From Parcubacteria group bacterium GW2011_GWA2_36_10 (GTDB lineage Bacteria > Patescibacteriota > Patescibacteriia > UBA1558 > GWA2-36-10), in NCBI GenBank assembly GCA_000991205.1, contig LBRC01000004.1, positions 1-60,272 of the forward strand: DNA of 60,272 bases. The letters run 5' to 3'. This document shows, one piece after another, positions 8,603 to 15,880 of this stretch; within the stretch, counting starts at the first letter, position 1; the number at the start of each line of letters is the position of its first letter. Made by a program: the position numbers and the translations under genes. Below the pieces are notes generated by a model. The model searched no databases and was not told the DNA's origin. It saw only the letters and a list, made by a program, of their open reading frames with translations.

Positions 8603-8917
8603 ATGTCGGCAACTATTCGTGCATCTCTGCGCCATCATTTTCAACGGCGCCTGCATCCGAGTATTCAGCAAAACGGTGAGATCTTCACGGTGAAGATCGA
8701 GGTGGATCGTCTGCGTCTTCCCAAGCAGAGCGTGGCCGAAGCGCAACACAAACACAAGTGTTGCATCTTCGATAGCACTCACCTGACCATGGAAGGCACA
8801 CACGAGGATCTTTCTGCGTGCATCGTTTTTCTCGCTGAAAACGAAGAGAATCCCTTGAGGCAAGCCGGTGCTCGTGATGGACGTGGCAGGGTGCCGAAGT
8901 CCGCTGTGCTTCGTTAA
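8603..8917 (+). CDS. GC-rich orphan protein, cassette 1
   Basis: A 104-residue protein of unknown function. I place the start at ATG 8603 because GAGAGG lies 7 bases before it; the frame stays open upstream only to 8573. The sequence is basic at both ends (SLRHHFQRRLHP, DGRGRVPKSAVLR), has a CC pair and several histidines in the middle, and shows no signal peptide or membrane segment. Base and codon use differ sharply from its neighbours: many CTG, GCC, CGC and GTG codons against the TTA/AAA-rich style of ppsA. It is an independent unit with its own promoter, leader hairpin, SD and GC-rich terminator. I recognise no family. Confidence 0.7.
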   Translation: MSATIRASLRHHFQRRLHPSIQQNGEIFTVKIEVDRLRLPKQSVAEAQHKHKCCIFDSTHLTMEGTHEDLSACIVFLAENEENPLRQAGARDGRGRVPKSAVLR

Positions 8918-8936
8918 GCACAACAAGTACATTCTC

Positions 8937-8970
8937 GCCCCCAGTCGCAATCGCGGCCGGGGGCTTTTCA
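8937..8970 (+). terminator. Terminator of cassette 1
   Basis: GCCCCC (8937-8942) pairs with GGGGGC (8959-8964), followed by TTTT. The loop sequence resembles that of the cassette 2 terminator. Confidence 0.85.
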
Positions 8971-8975
8971 TTTTG

Positions 8976-9004
8976 TTGACTGAAAATCTTTTTTCTGCCA
9001 AAAT
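8976..9004 (+). promoter_or_regulatory. Promoter of GC-rich cassette 2
   Basis: TTGACT (8976-8981), a 17-bp spacer and CAAAAT (8999-9004). It begins directly behind the terminator of cassette 1, so the two units sit head to tail. Confidence 0.65.
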
Positions 9005-9057
9005 GAATATTTGCTGAACCTTTTCATTGTGTGTGCAAAAACAAAAGGGAGCCTGAC

Positions 9058-9423
9058 ATGTCTTCACCCGATGCCTGCGAAAGCTTGCGGCAAGCTATCG
9101 TCAAAAAACTTGGCCACAGGGGGGCAAAGATTTTCTTTGGCGTTAGTTTGACCACCGTAGGCAAGCAAGATGCTTTTAGCTTGCGTATACCTAGACAATC
9201 TTTGCGCTTAGTAGAAAGTGATATAGCCAAAATACCCAAGGAAGCCGGCATGGTCATTGGCCATGGTAGCCGTGATAATTTACGTATCGCCGGTACTATC
9301 AGTGGCATCTTGGCGGCCGTGGATTTTTTACTGGAGCATGGTCATTTGCTCTTGCTACCAGCTACAGAGCCGAAGCCACGTGTTCAGAAAAAGCACGATC
9401 CTAAGCAGTTGAAAGCTCTCTAG
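9058..9423 (+). CDS. GC-rich orphan protein, cassette 2
   Basis: A 121-residue protein of unknown function. ATG 9058 is chosen because AAAGGGAG ends 6 bases upstream; an in-frame ATG at 9031 has no SD. The protein is basic and mixed alpha/beta in character (AIVKKLGHRGAKIFFGVSLTT, GTISGILAAVDFLLEHGHLLLL) with a lysine-rich tail. GC content is raised mainly at the two ends, while the middle has more native-like codons, as if partly ameliorated. It stands alone between its own promoter and a stem-loop terminator that resembles that of cassette 1. No family is recognised. Confidence 0.7.
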   Translation: MSSPDACESLRQAIVKKLGHRGAKIFFGVSLTTVGKQDAFSLRIPRQSLRLVESDIAKIPKEAGMVIGHGSRDNLRIAGTISGILAAVDFLLEHGHLLLLPATEPKPRVQKKHDPKQLKAL

Positions 9424-9431
9424 CACATCAC

Positions 9432-9464
9432 GCCCCTGGCTGCATCCGCGGTCAGGGGTTTTTT
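9432..9464 (+). terminator. Terminator of cassette 2
   Basis: CCCCTG (9433-9438) pairs with CAGGGG (9453-9458), followed by six T. Architecture and loop (GCATCCGCGG) parallel the cassette 1 terminator. Confidence 0.85.
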
Positions 9465-9470
9465 ACTGGA

Positions 9471-9499
9471 TTGACTTTTTAGCGATAAAAAATTATAAT
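9471..9499 (+). promoter_or_regulatory. tRNA-Ser promoter
   Basis: TTGACT (9471-9476), a 17-bp spacer and TATAAT (9494-9499), 12 bases before the tRNA. Confidence 0.85.
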
Positions 9500-9511
9500 T
9501 CAGCTCGTTAT

Positions 9512-9601
9512 GGAGAGGTCGCATAGTGGTCTAGTGCGCTTGCTTGGAAAGCAAGTAGGGTGTCAAAGCCCTCGCAGGTTCGACTCCTGTCCTCTCCGCC
9601 A
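9512..9601 (+). tRNA. tRNA-Ser (anticodon GGA)
   Basis: Acceptor GGAGAGG pairs with CCTCTCC, followed by discriminator G and an encoded CCA (9599-9601). The anticodon stem CTTGC/GCAAG carries the loop TTGGAAA, giving anticodon GGA. A long variable arm (TAGGGTGTCAAAGCCCTC) and a standard T arm with GGTTCGACTC complete a class II tRNA. Confidence 0.95.
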
Positions 9602-9708
9602 GCTCTTGACTTTTTCTTTTTTTTATTTTAGTGTATAATACATTCGTTAAAAATTAATTAACTAATACAAGCGATCTTTTATGAAGTAGCTTAAGTAGAT
9701 AAAAAGAA

Positions 9709-10101
9709 ATGGAACAAACTAACACTTGTAATTTCGGTGAACATTTGACTATCGATGGTTATCAAGGTAGCGAAGAAAAATTAAATAACCAAGCTTTAGT
9801 TCTAAATTGTTTGAACGAATTACCCAGCTTACTTGGTATGCACCATTTAGCTGCGCCGGAGGTTTATTTTGCCAAAGGCAATGATTTAAAAGACCCTGGG
9901 GGTTGGAGTGGCTTCGTGGTGATCGAAGAAAGCCACATTAGTATTCACACTTTTCCAGCCAAGCATTTTGTGAGCATCGATGCTTACACTTGTCGTAATG
10001 GCATGGATTGTGATTTCATTGTTAACTACTTTAAAAAAGTCTTTGACTTAAAAGAAGTGGAAACTAATTTTATTAAACGCGGTACGCATTTTCCGCTATA
10101 A
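9709..10101 (+). CDS. speD: S-adenosylmethionine decarboxylase proenzyme (prokaryotic class 1B)
   Basis: A 130-residue pyruvoyl enzyme that decarboxylates S-adenosylmethionine for polyamine synthesis. The self-cleavage site is visible in EESHISIHTFP: cleavage between Glu74 and Ser75 gives the pyruvoyl group. The processing and catalytic partners His80 and Cys95 (in DAYTCR) are present. Length matches the short Thermotoga/Bacillus-type SpeD. The start ATG at 9709 follows AAAGAA, a weak SD. A TATAAT box at 9634-9639 gives a leader of about 65 bases. No spermidine synthase lies nearby. A C-rich hairpin terminator follows directly, so it is monocistronic. Confidence 0.96.
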   Translation: MEQTNTCNFGEHLTIDGYQGSEEKLNNQALVLNCLNELPSLLGMHHLAAPEVYFAKGNDLKDPGGWSGFVVIEESHISIHTFPAKHFVSIDAYTCRNGMDCDFIVNYFKKVFDLKEVETNFIKRGTHFPL

Positions 10102-10116
10102 AATAAAGACAAATTA

Positions 10117-10146
10117 AAACACCCCCCCAAGGGGGTGTTTTAATTT
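10117..10146 (+). terminator. speD terminator
   Basis: AAAACACCCCC and GGGGGTGTTTT form an 11-bp stem, followed by AATTTT. Confidence 0.85.
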
Positions 10147-10160
10147 TGTAAATTTTGCTA

Positions 10161-10169
10161 TGATATAAT
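10161..10169 (+). promoter_or_regulatory. Extended -10 promoter for the 10252 gene
   Basis: TGATATAAT is an extended -10 element (TGN-TATAAT, box 10164-10169) without a good -35. It lies upstream of the transporter gene, with a GC palindrome in the leader. Confidence 0.5.
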
Positions 10170-10195
10170 TAAATTTCACATTATTTCTTCAGGCG

Positions 10196-10216
10196 AGCCC
10201 CGCCGAAGGCGGGGCT
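10196..10216. repeat. AGCCCCGCC palindrome in a leader
   Basis: AGCCCCGCC (10196-10204) and GGCGGGGCT (10208-10216) form a 9-bp stem with a GAA loop between the promoter and the transporter start. It is nearly identical to the palindrome at 20145. Confidence 0.7.
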
Positions 10217-10251
10217 TTACTAAAGTTTATGATATTGAAAAAAATAAAAAT

Positions 10252-11169
10252 ATGGACATAATATATTCTTTAAAGAAAAATATTTGGGCAGTGATTTTAT
10301 TGAGCATTGCCTTATCTTTTTGGTGGCCAAGTTTTGGCTTATTTTTACAGCCAAGCGCCATCTATCTTTTGATGCTTTTAATGCTGTTTTCCGTGCTAGA
10401 TATGAGCTACAGAAAAGTATTCAAAGAGCTAAAGCATGATTTTAGCAAAATAATTTTGAGTTTACTTATCGTTCATTTAGCCGGACCATTGATTATTTTA
10501 TTTTTTAAACCCTGGCTAGAGCCTAGTTTATTTTTAGGCTTGATTTTAGCGACTGCTATCAATGCGGGTATTAGTATTGTTTTTCTAGCTAAACTATACG
10601 GTGGTTCATCTAGCCAAAGCTTAGTGATAGCCGCTTTATCACAAATCTTAAGCCCGATCATCGTGCCGACAGTAGTCTTTATTTTTGCTAGTACTACTTT
10701 GCACATCGATCCCATGAGCATGGCTTTGACGATTGCTAAATTAGTTTTATTACCGATTGCTTTATCGATGTTAGTGCGACGCAGTAGTTTTTATCACGGC
10801 TTAGTCAAAATATCTTCCAGTGTTAATATTATTTTATTATTTTTATTAATCACCGCTATTATCGCGCCATTAAGACTATTGATTTTAAGTAACTTACAGC
10901 AAGCTGGCTGGCTAGCTTTATTAGTTGCTTTAGTATTAGTAGTAGATTTTTCTTTAGGATTTTTCTTGGGTAAAAACAGAAGCGAGCAAGTGACTTTTGG
11001 TATTTCAGCTAGCTATAAAAACTTTGTGCTAGCTAATGTCTTAGCTATGACTTTATTTGGGCCTTTAGTCGCACTTCCAGCTGCTATCTATGCAGTTTTA
11101 AGTAATTTGTTTTTAATTCCTTTACAATTTTTGTGTTGCCCTACCAGCCGCGAAGCGGGCAAAAAATAA
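10252..11169 (+). CDS. Bile acid:sodium symporter (BASS/SBF)-like transporter
   Basis: A 305-residue membrane protein with nine to ten hydrophobic helices. The pattern GLILATAINAGISIVFLAKLYGG...VIAALSQILSPIIVPTVVF in the first half and FGISASYKNFVLANVLAMTLFGP...ALPAAIYAVLSNLFLIPL in the second half matches the two inverted repeats of the BASS/SBF fold, where crossed helices bind substrate and sodium. Substrates in this family include bile acids, pantoate and other organic acids; the one used here cannot be told. The C-terminus CPTSREAGKK comes from a GC-rich palindrome (CCGC-GAA-GCGG). The SpoU methyltransferase gene begins one base after the stop, so the two are surely cotranscribed. Confidence 0.75.
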   Translation: MDIIYSLKKNIWAVILLSIALSFWWPSFGLFLQPSAIYLLMLLMLFSVLDMSYRKVFKELKHDFSKIILSLLIVHLAGPLIILFFKPWLEPSLFLGLILATAINAGISIVFLAKLYGGSSSQSLVIAALSQILSPIIVPTVVFIFASTTLHIDPMSMALTIAKLVLLPIALSMLVRRSSFYHGLVKISSSVNIILLFLLITAIIAPLRLLILSNLQQAGWLALLVALVLVVDFSLGFFLGKNRSEQVTFGISASYKNFVLANVLAMTLFGPLVALPAAIYAVLSNLFLIPLQFLCCPTSREAGKK

Positions 11170-11170
11170 T

Positions 11171-11908
11171 ATGACCAATAAAGAATTAGATTTTTTAGTA
11201 AAATTAAAGCAAAAAAAGTATCGTCAAAGCGAAAACTTTTTTGTGGTAGAAAATCCAAAAGTTATTTTAGAGGAAAAAAATAATCCAAATTTAAGACAAG
11301 TTTATGTGACGGATAATTTTTTAAGCTCACAGGACAATAGCTTGCCCTTTAAATATCAAGTAATTTCTGAAAAAGAATTAAAGCAAGTGACAAATTCCGT
11401 CACGCCTCAAGGTATGCTAGCAGTTTTTAAGCTTCCGCAAGTCAAAGAGTTTGATTTTAAAGCTAAGGCTATTTTTATTTTAGATAATCTGCAAGATCCA
11501 GGAAATTTAGGCACGATTATCCGTACCGCTGATTGGTTTGGCTTTAAAGATTTATTTTTAGGAAAAAACTGTGTAGAAATATTTAATCCTAAAGTCGTTT
11601 CAGCTTCAATGGGATCTTTGTTTCATTTAAATTTTTATGCTAACTTAGACTTAGTAGATTTATTAAAAGATTTAAAGAAAAATAAATATCATGTTTTAGC
11701 GACTGACTTGCAAGGCAAAGAAAAATTTATTTTAGATACCGCTAAAAAAATGGCGGTCATTGTCGGTAATGAAGCTCAAGGAGTCAGTGAGGAGCTGAAA
11801 AATGAAGCCGATCAATTAATCAAATTACGTAGCTTTGGTCAAGCAGAATCTCTCAATGTCGCAGTGGCTACGGCTATTTTAATGCACGAATTTCACCCCG
11901 TTAGATAA
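11171..11908 (+). CDS. SpoU/TrmH-family RNA 2'-O-methyltransferase
   Basis: A 245-residue member of the SPOUT superfamily, which moves a methyl group from S-adenosylmethionine to ribose 2'-OH in rRNA or tRNA. The three motifs are present: NLGTIIRTADWFG (motif 1, around residue 113), VIVGNEAQGVSEEL (motif 2, around 198) and AESLNVAVATAILMHE (motif 3, around 227), which form the trefoil knot. The N-terminal 90 residues form the RNA-binding substrate domain. The exact target is unknown. The C-terminus HPVR is written by the left arm of an inverted repeat. It follows the transporter gene with a one-base gap. Confidence 0.9.
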   Translation: MTNKELDFLVKLKQKKYRQSENFFVVENPKVILEEKNNPNLRQVYVTDNFLSSQDNSLPFKYQVISEKELKQVTNSVTPQGMLAVFKLPQVKEFDFKAKAIFILDNLQDPGNLGTIIRTADWFGFKDLFLGKNCVEIFNPKVVSASMGSLFHLNFYANLDLVDLLKDLKKNKYHVLATDLQGKEKFILDTAKKMAVIVGNEAQGVSEELKNEADQLIKLRSFGQAESLNVAVATAILMHEFHPVR

Positions 11909-11948
11909 ATATTAAAAACAAATTTATGTTATTATTATCTAACGGGGT
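11895..11948. repeat. Inverted repeat, ACCCCGTTAGATA family, copy 2
   Basis: 13-base arms (11895-11907 and 11936-11948) identical to those at 2778-2829, with an unrelated 28-base A/T-rich centre. The left arm again encodes the C-terminal HPVR and the stop codon of the upstream gene. Confidence 0.85.
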
Positions 11949-11962
11949 TAAACGATAATTTT

Positions 11963-12160
11963 ATGTCAGAAAAAATTCCAGAAAATTTAGCACCAAATAA
12001 GCCCAGAGAAATACATCATGACGAAGAAACGCCATTTAAAACTTGCTCTTGGTGTGATGAAGAAAATGGCGTTCTACATACAGGTAATGTTAGCCATGGT
12101 ATGTGTCCAGCACATGCTGCTAAAGAAATAGAAGAGATGACTCGCGAGGCCAATCAGTAA
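11963..12160 (+). CDS. Small Cys/His-rich (zinc-ribbon-like) protein
   Basis: A 65-residue acidic protein with CSWCDE (around residues 28-33) and SHGMCPAHAAKE (around 45-56). The spacing CxxC...SHG(M/I)CPxH resembles the short cysteine-rich module found next to some sensor kinases, and the four Cys/His ligands could bind zinc. No enzymatic domain is present. The ATG at 11963 has no SD and lies just after the inverted repeat. The dnaG start is 38 bases downstream, so it may lead the dnaG-rpoD transcript. Function is unknown. Confidence 0.6.
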   Translation: MSEKIPENLAPNKPREIHHDEETPFKTCSWCDEENGVLHTGNVSHGMCPAHAAKEIEEMTREANQ

Positions 12161-12197
12161 ATTGACTAAAAGAGCTAATTAAATTAAGATAGCCTTA

Positions 12198-13991
12198 ATG
12201 AACTTAAGCGAAGAAATCAAGGCTAGATTAGATATTGTGGAGGTGATTTCTGGCTACATTGCCTTAAATCCCACTGGAGACAATTATCGTGCTCGTTGTC
12301 CATTTCATAACGAAAAAACAGCGAGTTTTATGGTATCCAAGTCAAAGCAGATCTGGCACTGTTTTGGTTGTAATAAAGGCGGCGATTTGATTAAATTTGT
12401 CGAAGATTATGAAGGCTTGAGCTTTATCGAAGCCGCTAAAATTTTGGCTAGCAAAGCGAATATTAAGTTAGAGAATTTACCAGCTCATCATAGCTCAACT
12501 AAAGACTATAGTATATTGTATCAAATCAATGAACAAGCAGCGCAATTTTATGTAGAGAAATTGCAGGAGAAAAATCCAGTTACTGAAAAAGTTTTAGCCT
12601 ATTTAGCAAAAAGAAAAATTAGTTTGGATAGTCAAGTGAAATGGTCTTTAGGATTATCCGGTGAAACTTGGGATGAGCTATATTTATTTTTACAAAGTAA
12701 GGGATTTCGCGATCAAGATATTTTTCAAGCAGGCCTAAGTTTACAAAAAAAATCAGGGCAAGGTTTTGTGGATCGTTTTCGTAAACGCTTGATGTTTCCT
12801 TTATTAGACGCACAAGGAAAAGTAGTTGGCTTTACTTCTCGGACATTAAATAAAATTGCTTACGAAGAAGATGATTTTGGTGGCAAATATATCAACAGTC
12901 CACAAAGTCCGATTTATGATAAAAGCAAAATTTTATACGCTTTCGATAAAGCTAAAGAAGAAATCAGACGTCAGAAATATATTATTGTCGTGGAGGGAAA
13001 TATGGATGTCATCGCTGCCCATCAGGCGGGCACTATAAATTGCGTAGCCGTGTCAGGCACAGCGCTGACCGAGCAGCATTTGCATTTGATGAAACGCTAT
13101 ACTGATAATTTGATTTTATCTTTTGACGGTGACAATGCTGGCTCCAACGCTGCTTTACGTACCATCACTTTAGCTTGGGGCTTTGAGTTTAATACTAAGA
13201 TTTTAGTATTGCCAGCTGGCTCTGATCCAGCCGATGTAGTAAAAGTTGATCCAAAAGCATGGTTAAGCTTAGTACAAAAGTCAGTGGTAGCGATGGATTT
13301 TTATCTAAACAAAGTTTTAGCCGGCGTGGACTTGAATCGCGCTGATCATAAAAAAATTGCCGTAGCTAAACTTTTGCCTTTGATAAAATCTTTAAAAAGT
13401 AAAATTGAGCAATCACATTATTTGAAAATTTTAGCTGATCGTTTAAATTTGCCTTTAGAGATTTTACAGACTGATTTTTCTCATAGCAAAATAGCTGTCG
13501 AGGAAAGAGCTATGTCAAATAATACAACTGTAAATGCTAAAATAGTTAATAAAACCTTATCTTTAAGTGAGCAAGTTTTAGCTTTAGCTTTTGCCTATGA
13601 TAAATATTGGCAAAAACTGATTTCTGATTTAGAGCCAGAGGCTTTGGCCGAGGAGTGGCAAGATCTTTACAAAAATGCTATTATTTATTATACTAAGCAA
13701 CGATCTTTAAGTTTATTTCTAGATAATGGTGATTTGTCAGCCATACAAAGACAAGAGTTTATTCGTTTGACCATGTCAGCTAGTAAAGACTTTGTAGATT
13801 GGCAGACTAAAGAAGTAGACGATCATTGGTTCTCTTTGATTAGCAATTTGAAAAAACAGCATTTAATCAGTACAAGACAAAATTTATTTAGCAATTTGCG
13901 TCAAGTAGAGCTCCAGCAAGATAGCCTGGCTAGCGACCAAATTATCCATCAAATTAATTTATTAAATAAAGAGATAGATAAATTATTATAA
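12198..13991 (+). CDS. dnaG: DNA primase
   Basis: A 597-residue DnaG that makes RNA primers at the replication fork. Domain order is complete: the CHC2 zinc-binding domain (CPFHNEKTASFMVSKSKQ...CFGC, residues 35-63), the catalytic core and the TOPRIM metal site (VVEGNMDVIAAHQAG around residue 264 with the metal-binding glutamate, then SFDGDNAG), and a C-terminal helicase-binding region. The start ATG at 12198 is preceded by A/T-rich sequence without an SD. rpoD follows after 5 bases, recalling the macromolecular synthesis operon order dnaG-rpoD found in many bacteria, but without rpsU. Confidence 0.96.
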   Translation: MNLSEEIKARLDIVEVISGYIALNPTGDNYRARCPFHNEKTASFMVSKSKQIWHCFGCNKGGDLIKFVEDYEGLSFIEAAKILASKANIKLENLPAHHSSTKDYSILYQINEQAAQFYVEKLQEKNPVTEKVLAYLAKRKISLDSQVKWSLGLSGETWDELYLFLQSKGFRDQDIFQAGLSLQKKSGQGFVDRFRKRLMFPLLDAQGKVVGFTSRTLNKIAYEEDDFGGKYINSPQSPIYDKSKILYAFDKAKEEIRRQKYIIVVEGNMDVIAAHQAGTINCVAVSGTALTEQHLHLMKRYTDNLILSFDGDNAGSNAALRTITLAWGFEFNTKILVLPAGSDPADVVKVDPKAWLSLVQKSVVAMDFYLNKVLAGVDLNRADHKKIAVAKLLPLIKSLKSKIEQSHYLKILADRLNLPLEILQTDFSHSKIAVEERAMSNNTTVNAKIVNKTLSLSEQVLALAFAYDKYWQKLISDLEPEALAEEWQDLYKNAIIYYTKQRSLSLFLDNGDLSAIQRQEFIRLTMSASKDFVDWQTKEVDDHWFSLISNLKKQHLISTRQNLFSNLRQVELQQDSLASDQIIHQINLLNKEIDKLL

Positions 13992-13996
13992 ATTTC

Positions 13997-15340
13997 ATGC
14001 CAAACAAAAAAACTGTCTCCGCCAGAGGCGGAAAAACTGACAGAGTAAAATTGAATAAAGGCAAAACATCGGCTTCTACCAAGAGTAGGGGGCGTAAAAG
14101 TTTAAGCATTAAGCTTAAAGTCAAAGATGCTAAAAAGCATCCAATGAGCATGAAAAAGTCCAAGTCTACTAGTCAGCTAAAAAAAAGCGCAAAAGCAGAC
14201 AAAAAAAAGATTAGTTTCAAACATACTAAAGCTTTAATCAAGGCGCCAAAGGCTTCTTTGGATTTTAACTTGGTAGAAAATTTATTAAACAAAGGACGCA
14301 TGCGTGGCTTCTTGACTGAAGATGAGCTCTTGCGCATTTTTTGTGATCTAGAAGACTATGTCGATAAATTTGAAGAGTTTATCGATCACCTAGAAGACTT
14401 AGCCGTCACCATAGTCCCAAGTGAAGGTGGCATTTTAGATCGTTCAAATCAAACACCAGGTGCTTTGTCCAAAGCTGGTGTGCAAAACGACGAAAAGCGT
14501 GGTGATTTGACGGATATTGCGGCTGACTCTATTCAGATGTATTTACGCGAGATCGGCAAAGTTTCTTTATTAAACTCGGAAGAAGAGGTAATGTATGCCA
14601 AGCGCAAAGAAAAAGGTGATTTAGAAGCTAAGAAAAGATTAGTAGAAGCTAACTTGCGTTTGGTAGTTTCTATCGCTAAAAAATTTACTGGACGTTCTTT
14701 ATCTTTACTGGACTTAATCCAAGAAGGCAATATTGGTTTATTTAGAGCGGTTGAAAAGTTTGATTATCGTAAAGGCTATAAGTTTTCTACTTATGCTACT
14801 TGGTGGATCAGACAGGCGATTACTCGCGCGCTCGCTGATCAGTCCAGAACTATTCGTATCCCAGTGCACATGGTCGAAACTATCAATCGTTTTAATCAAA
14901 TCGAAAGACGCTTAGTCCAAGATTTGGGTCGTGACCCATTGCCAGAAGAAATAGCCGCCGAAATGGGTGAAGACATTGATAAAGTGAGACAGATTATCAA
15001 AATCTCTCAAGAAACAGTTTCGCTAGAAGCCTCTGTCGGCGATGATGATGAAGATAGCACCTTGGGAGACTTTATCGAAGATGAAAAAACTATTACGCCA
15101 GACAGAGTCGCGGCTTTAAGACTTTTGTCTGATCATGTCAAAGCTATTATTTCTGACTTAACGCCTCGCGAACAAAAGATTTTAGAAATGCGTTTTGGTT
15201 TAGCTGATGGGGTAGCTCATACTTTAGAGGAAGTTGGTCAAGAGTTCGGTGTCACTCGTGAGCGTATTCGTCAGATCGAAGCCAAAGCTTTGGAGAAAAT
15301 CCAAAAGCATGAGCAAATGAGAAAATTACAAGATTACTGA
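13997..15340 (+). CDS. rpoD: RNA polymerase primary sigma factor (sigma-70)
   Basis: A 447-residue primary sigma factor. Regions are visible in order: a basic, low-complexity N-terminal tail (residues 1-80), region 1.1-like and 1.2 (DSIQMYLREIGKVSLL), region 2 (RLVVSIAKKFTGRSLSLLDLIQEGNIGL...KFSTYATWWIRQAI, which recognises the -10 box), region 3, and region 4 (LTPREQKILEMRFGL...LEEVGQEFGVTRERIRQIEAKAL, which reads the -35 box). These fit the TTGACA/TATAAT promoters seen in the window. A TCCGCC-AGA-GGCGGA palindrome (14018-14032) is translated in frame near the N-terminus as SARGGK. It is five bases behind dnaG. Confidence 0.96.
   Translation: MPNKKTVSARGGKTDRVKLNKGKTSASTKSRGRKSLSIKLKVKDAKKHPMSMKKSKSTSQLKKSAKADKKKISFKHTKALIKAPKASLDFNLVENLLNKGRMRGFLTEDELLRIFCDLEDYVDKFEEFIDHLEDLAVTIVPSEGGILDRSNQTPGALSKAGVQNDEKRGDLTDIAADSIQMYLREIGKVSLLNSEEEVMYAKRKEKGDLEAKKRLVEANLRLVVSIAKKFTGRSLSLLDLIQEGNIGLFRAVEKFDYRKGYKFSTYATWWIRQAITRALADQSRTIRIPVHMVETINRFNQIERRLVQDLGRDPLPEEIAAEMGEDIDKVRQIIKISQETVSLEASVGDDDEDSTLGDFIEDEKTITPDRVAALRLLSDHVKAIISDLTPREQKILEMRFGLADGVAHTLEEVGQEFGVTRERIRQIEAKALEKIQKHEQMRKLQDY
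14018..14032. repeat. In-frame TCCGCC-AGA-GGCGGA palindrome in rpoD
   Basis: A 6-bp perfect stem with an AGA loop lies in the disordered N-terminal tail of sigma. The same 15-mer recurs at 15953-15967 inside another gene. Confidence 0.7.
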
Positions 15341-15351
15341 TAGAGAGAAAA

Positions 15352-15376
15352 GGCCTCGCCAAAGCGAGGTCTTTTT
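15352..15376 (+). terminator. rpoD terminator
   Basis: CCTCGC and GCGAGG form a stem around CAAA, followed by TCTTTTTG, 12 bases after the rpoD stop. Confidence 0.85.
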
Positions 15377-15414
15377 GTTATAATCACCCCAGGATAAACC
15401 TGGGGCAAAATTTT

Positions 15415-15879
15415 ATGTTTCTCACTAGTCACACAGCTGCCGCTATTTTGATCGCTACTAAAATACAAAATCCATATTTGGGTTTTCTTTTAGGTTTATT
15501 ATCACATTTTATTTTAGACATGATCCCTCACGGCAGAGAGTCAGAGTTATTTGATAAGAGAGCGGATCATCGACAGAGATTGATTAGATTAGCGCAATTA
15601 GGCATCATAGATGTATTTTTTGCCGGGTGTTTACTAGTCTCTAGTTTATATTTTTTAAAACCGGTGGATAATATAGTATTTTTTTCTACAGTTTTTGGTG
15701 CTATGTTACCAGATTTTCTTTTTTATATCACAGATTTTTTACAAATCAAATTTTTGTTTTGGTTTTCAAAATTTCATCATTACATCCATGACTTTTTGCA
15801 TATCAAATATGCTATGAAATATGGTTTTTTATTGCAAGCTATTTTTGTAGTTTTATGTCTTTATTTAGTTTTTAATTAA
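15415..15879 (+). CDS. Small membrane protein with His/Asp motifs
   Basis: A 154-residue protein with four likely membrane helices (about 5-25, 28-42, 60-80, 88-105 and a C-terminal one at 135-153). It carries the polar motif SHFILDMIPHGRE near residue 30 and KFHHYIHDFLH near residue 122. The SH...D..PHG pattern recalls membrane hydrolases of the YdjM/LexA-regulated type with metal ligands inside the membrane, but I cannot assign an activity. Start ATG 15415 comes directly after an A/T-rich leader without SD. The next gene starts one base after its stop. Confidence 0.55.
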   Translation: MFLTSHTAAAILIATKIQNPYLGFLLGLLSHFILDMIPHGRESELFDKRADHRQRLIRLAQLGIIDVFFAGCLLVSSLYFLKPVDNIVFFSTVFGAMLPDFLFYITDFLQIKFLFWFSKFHHYIHDFLHIKYAMKYGFLLQAIFVVLCLYLVFN

Positions 15880-15880
15880 A

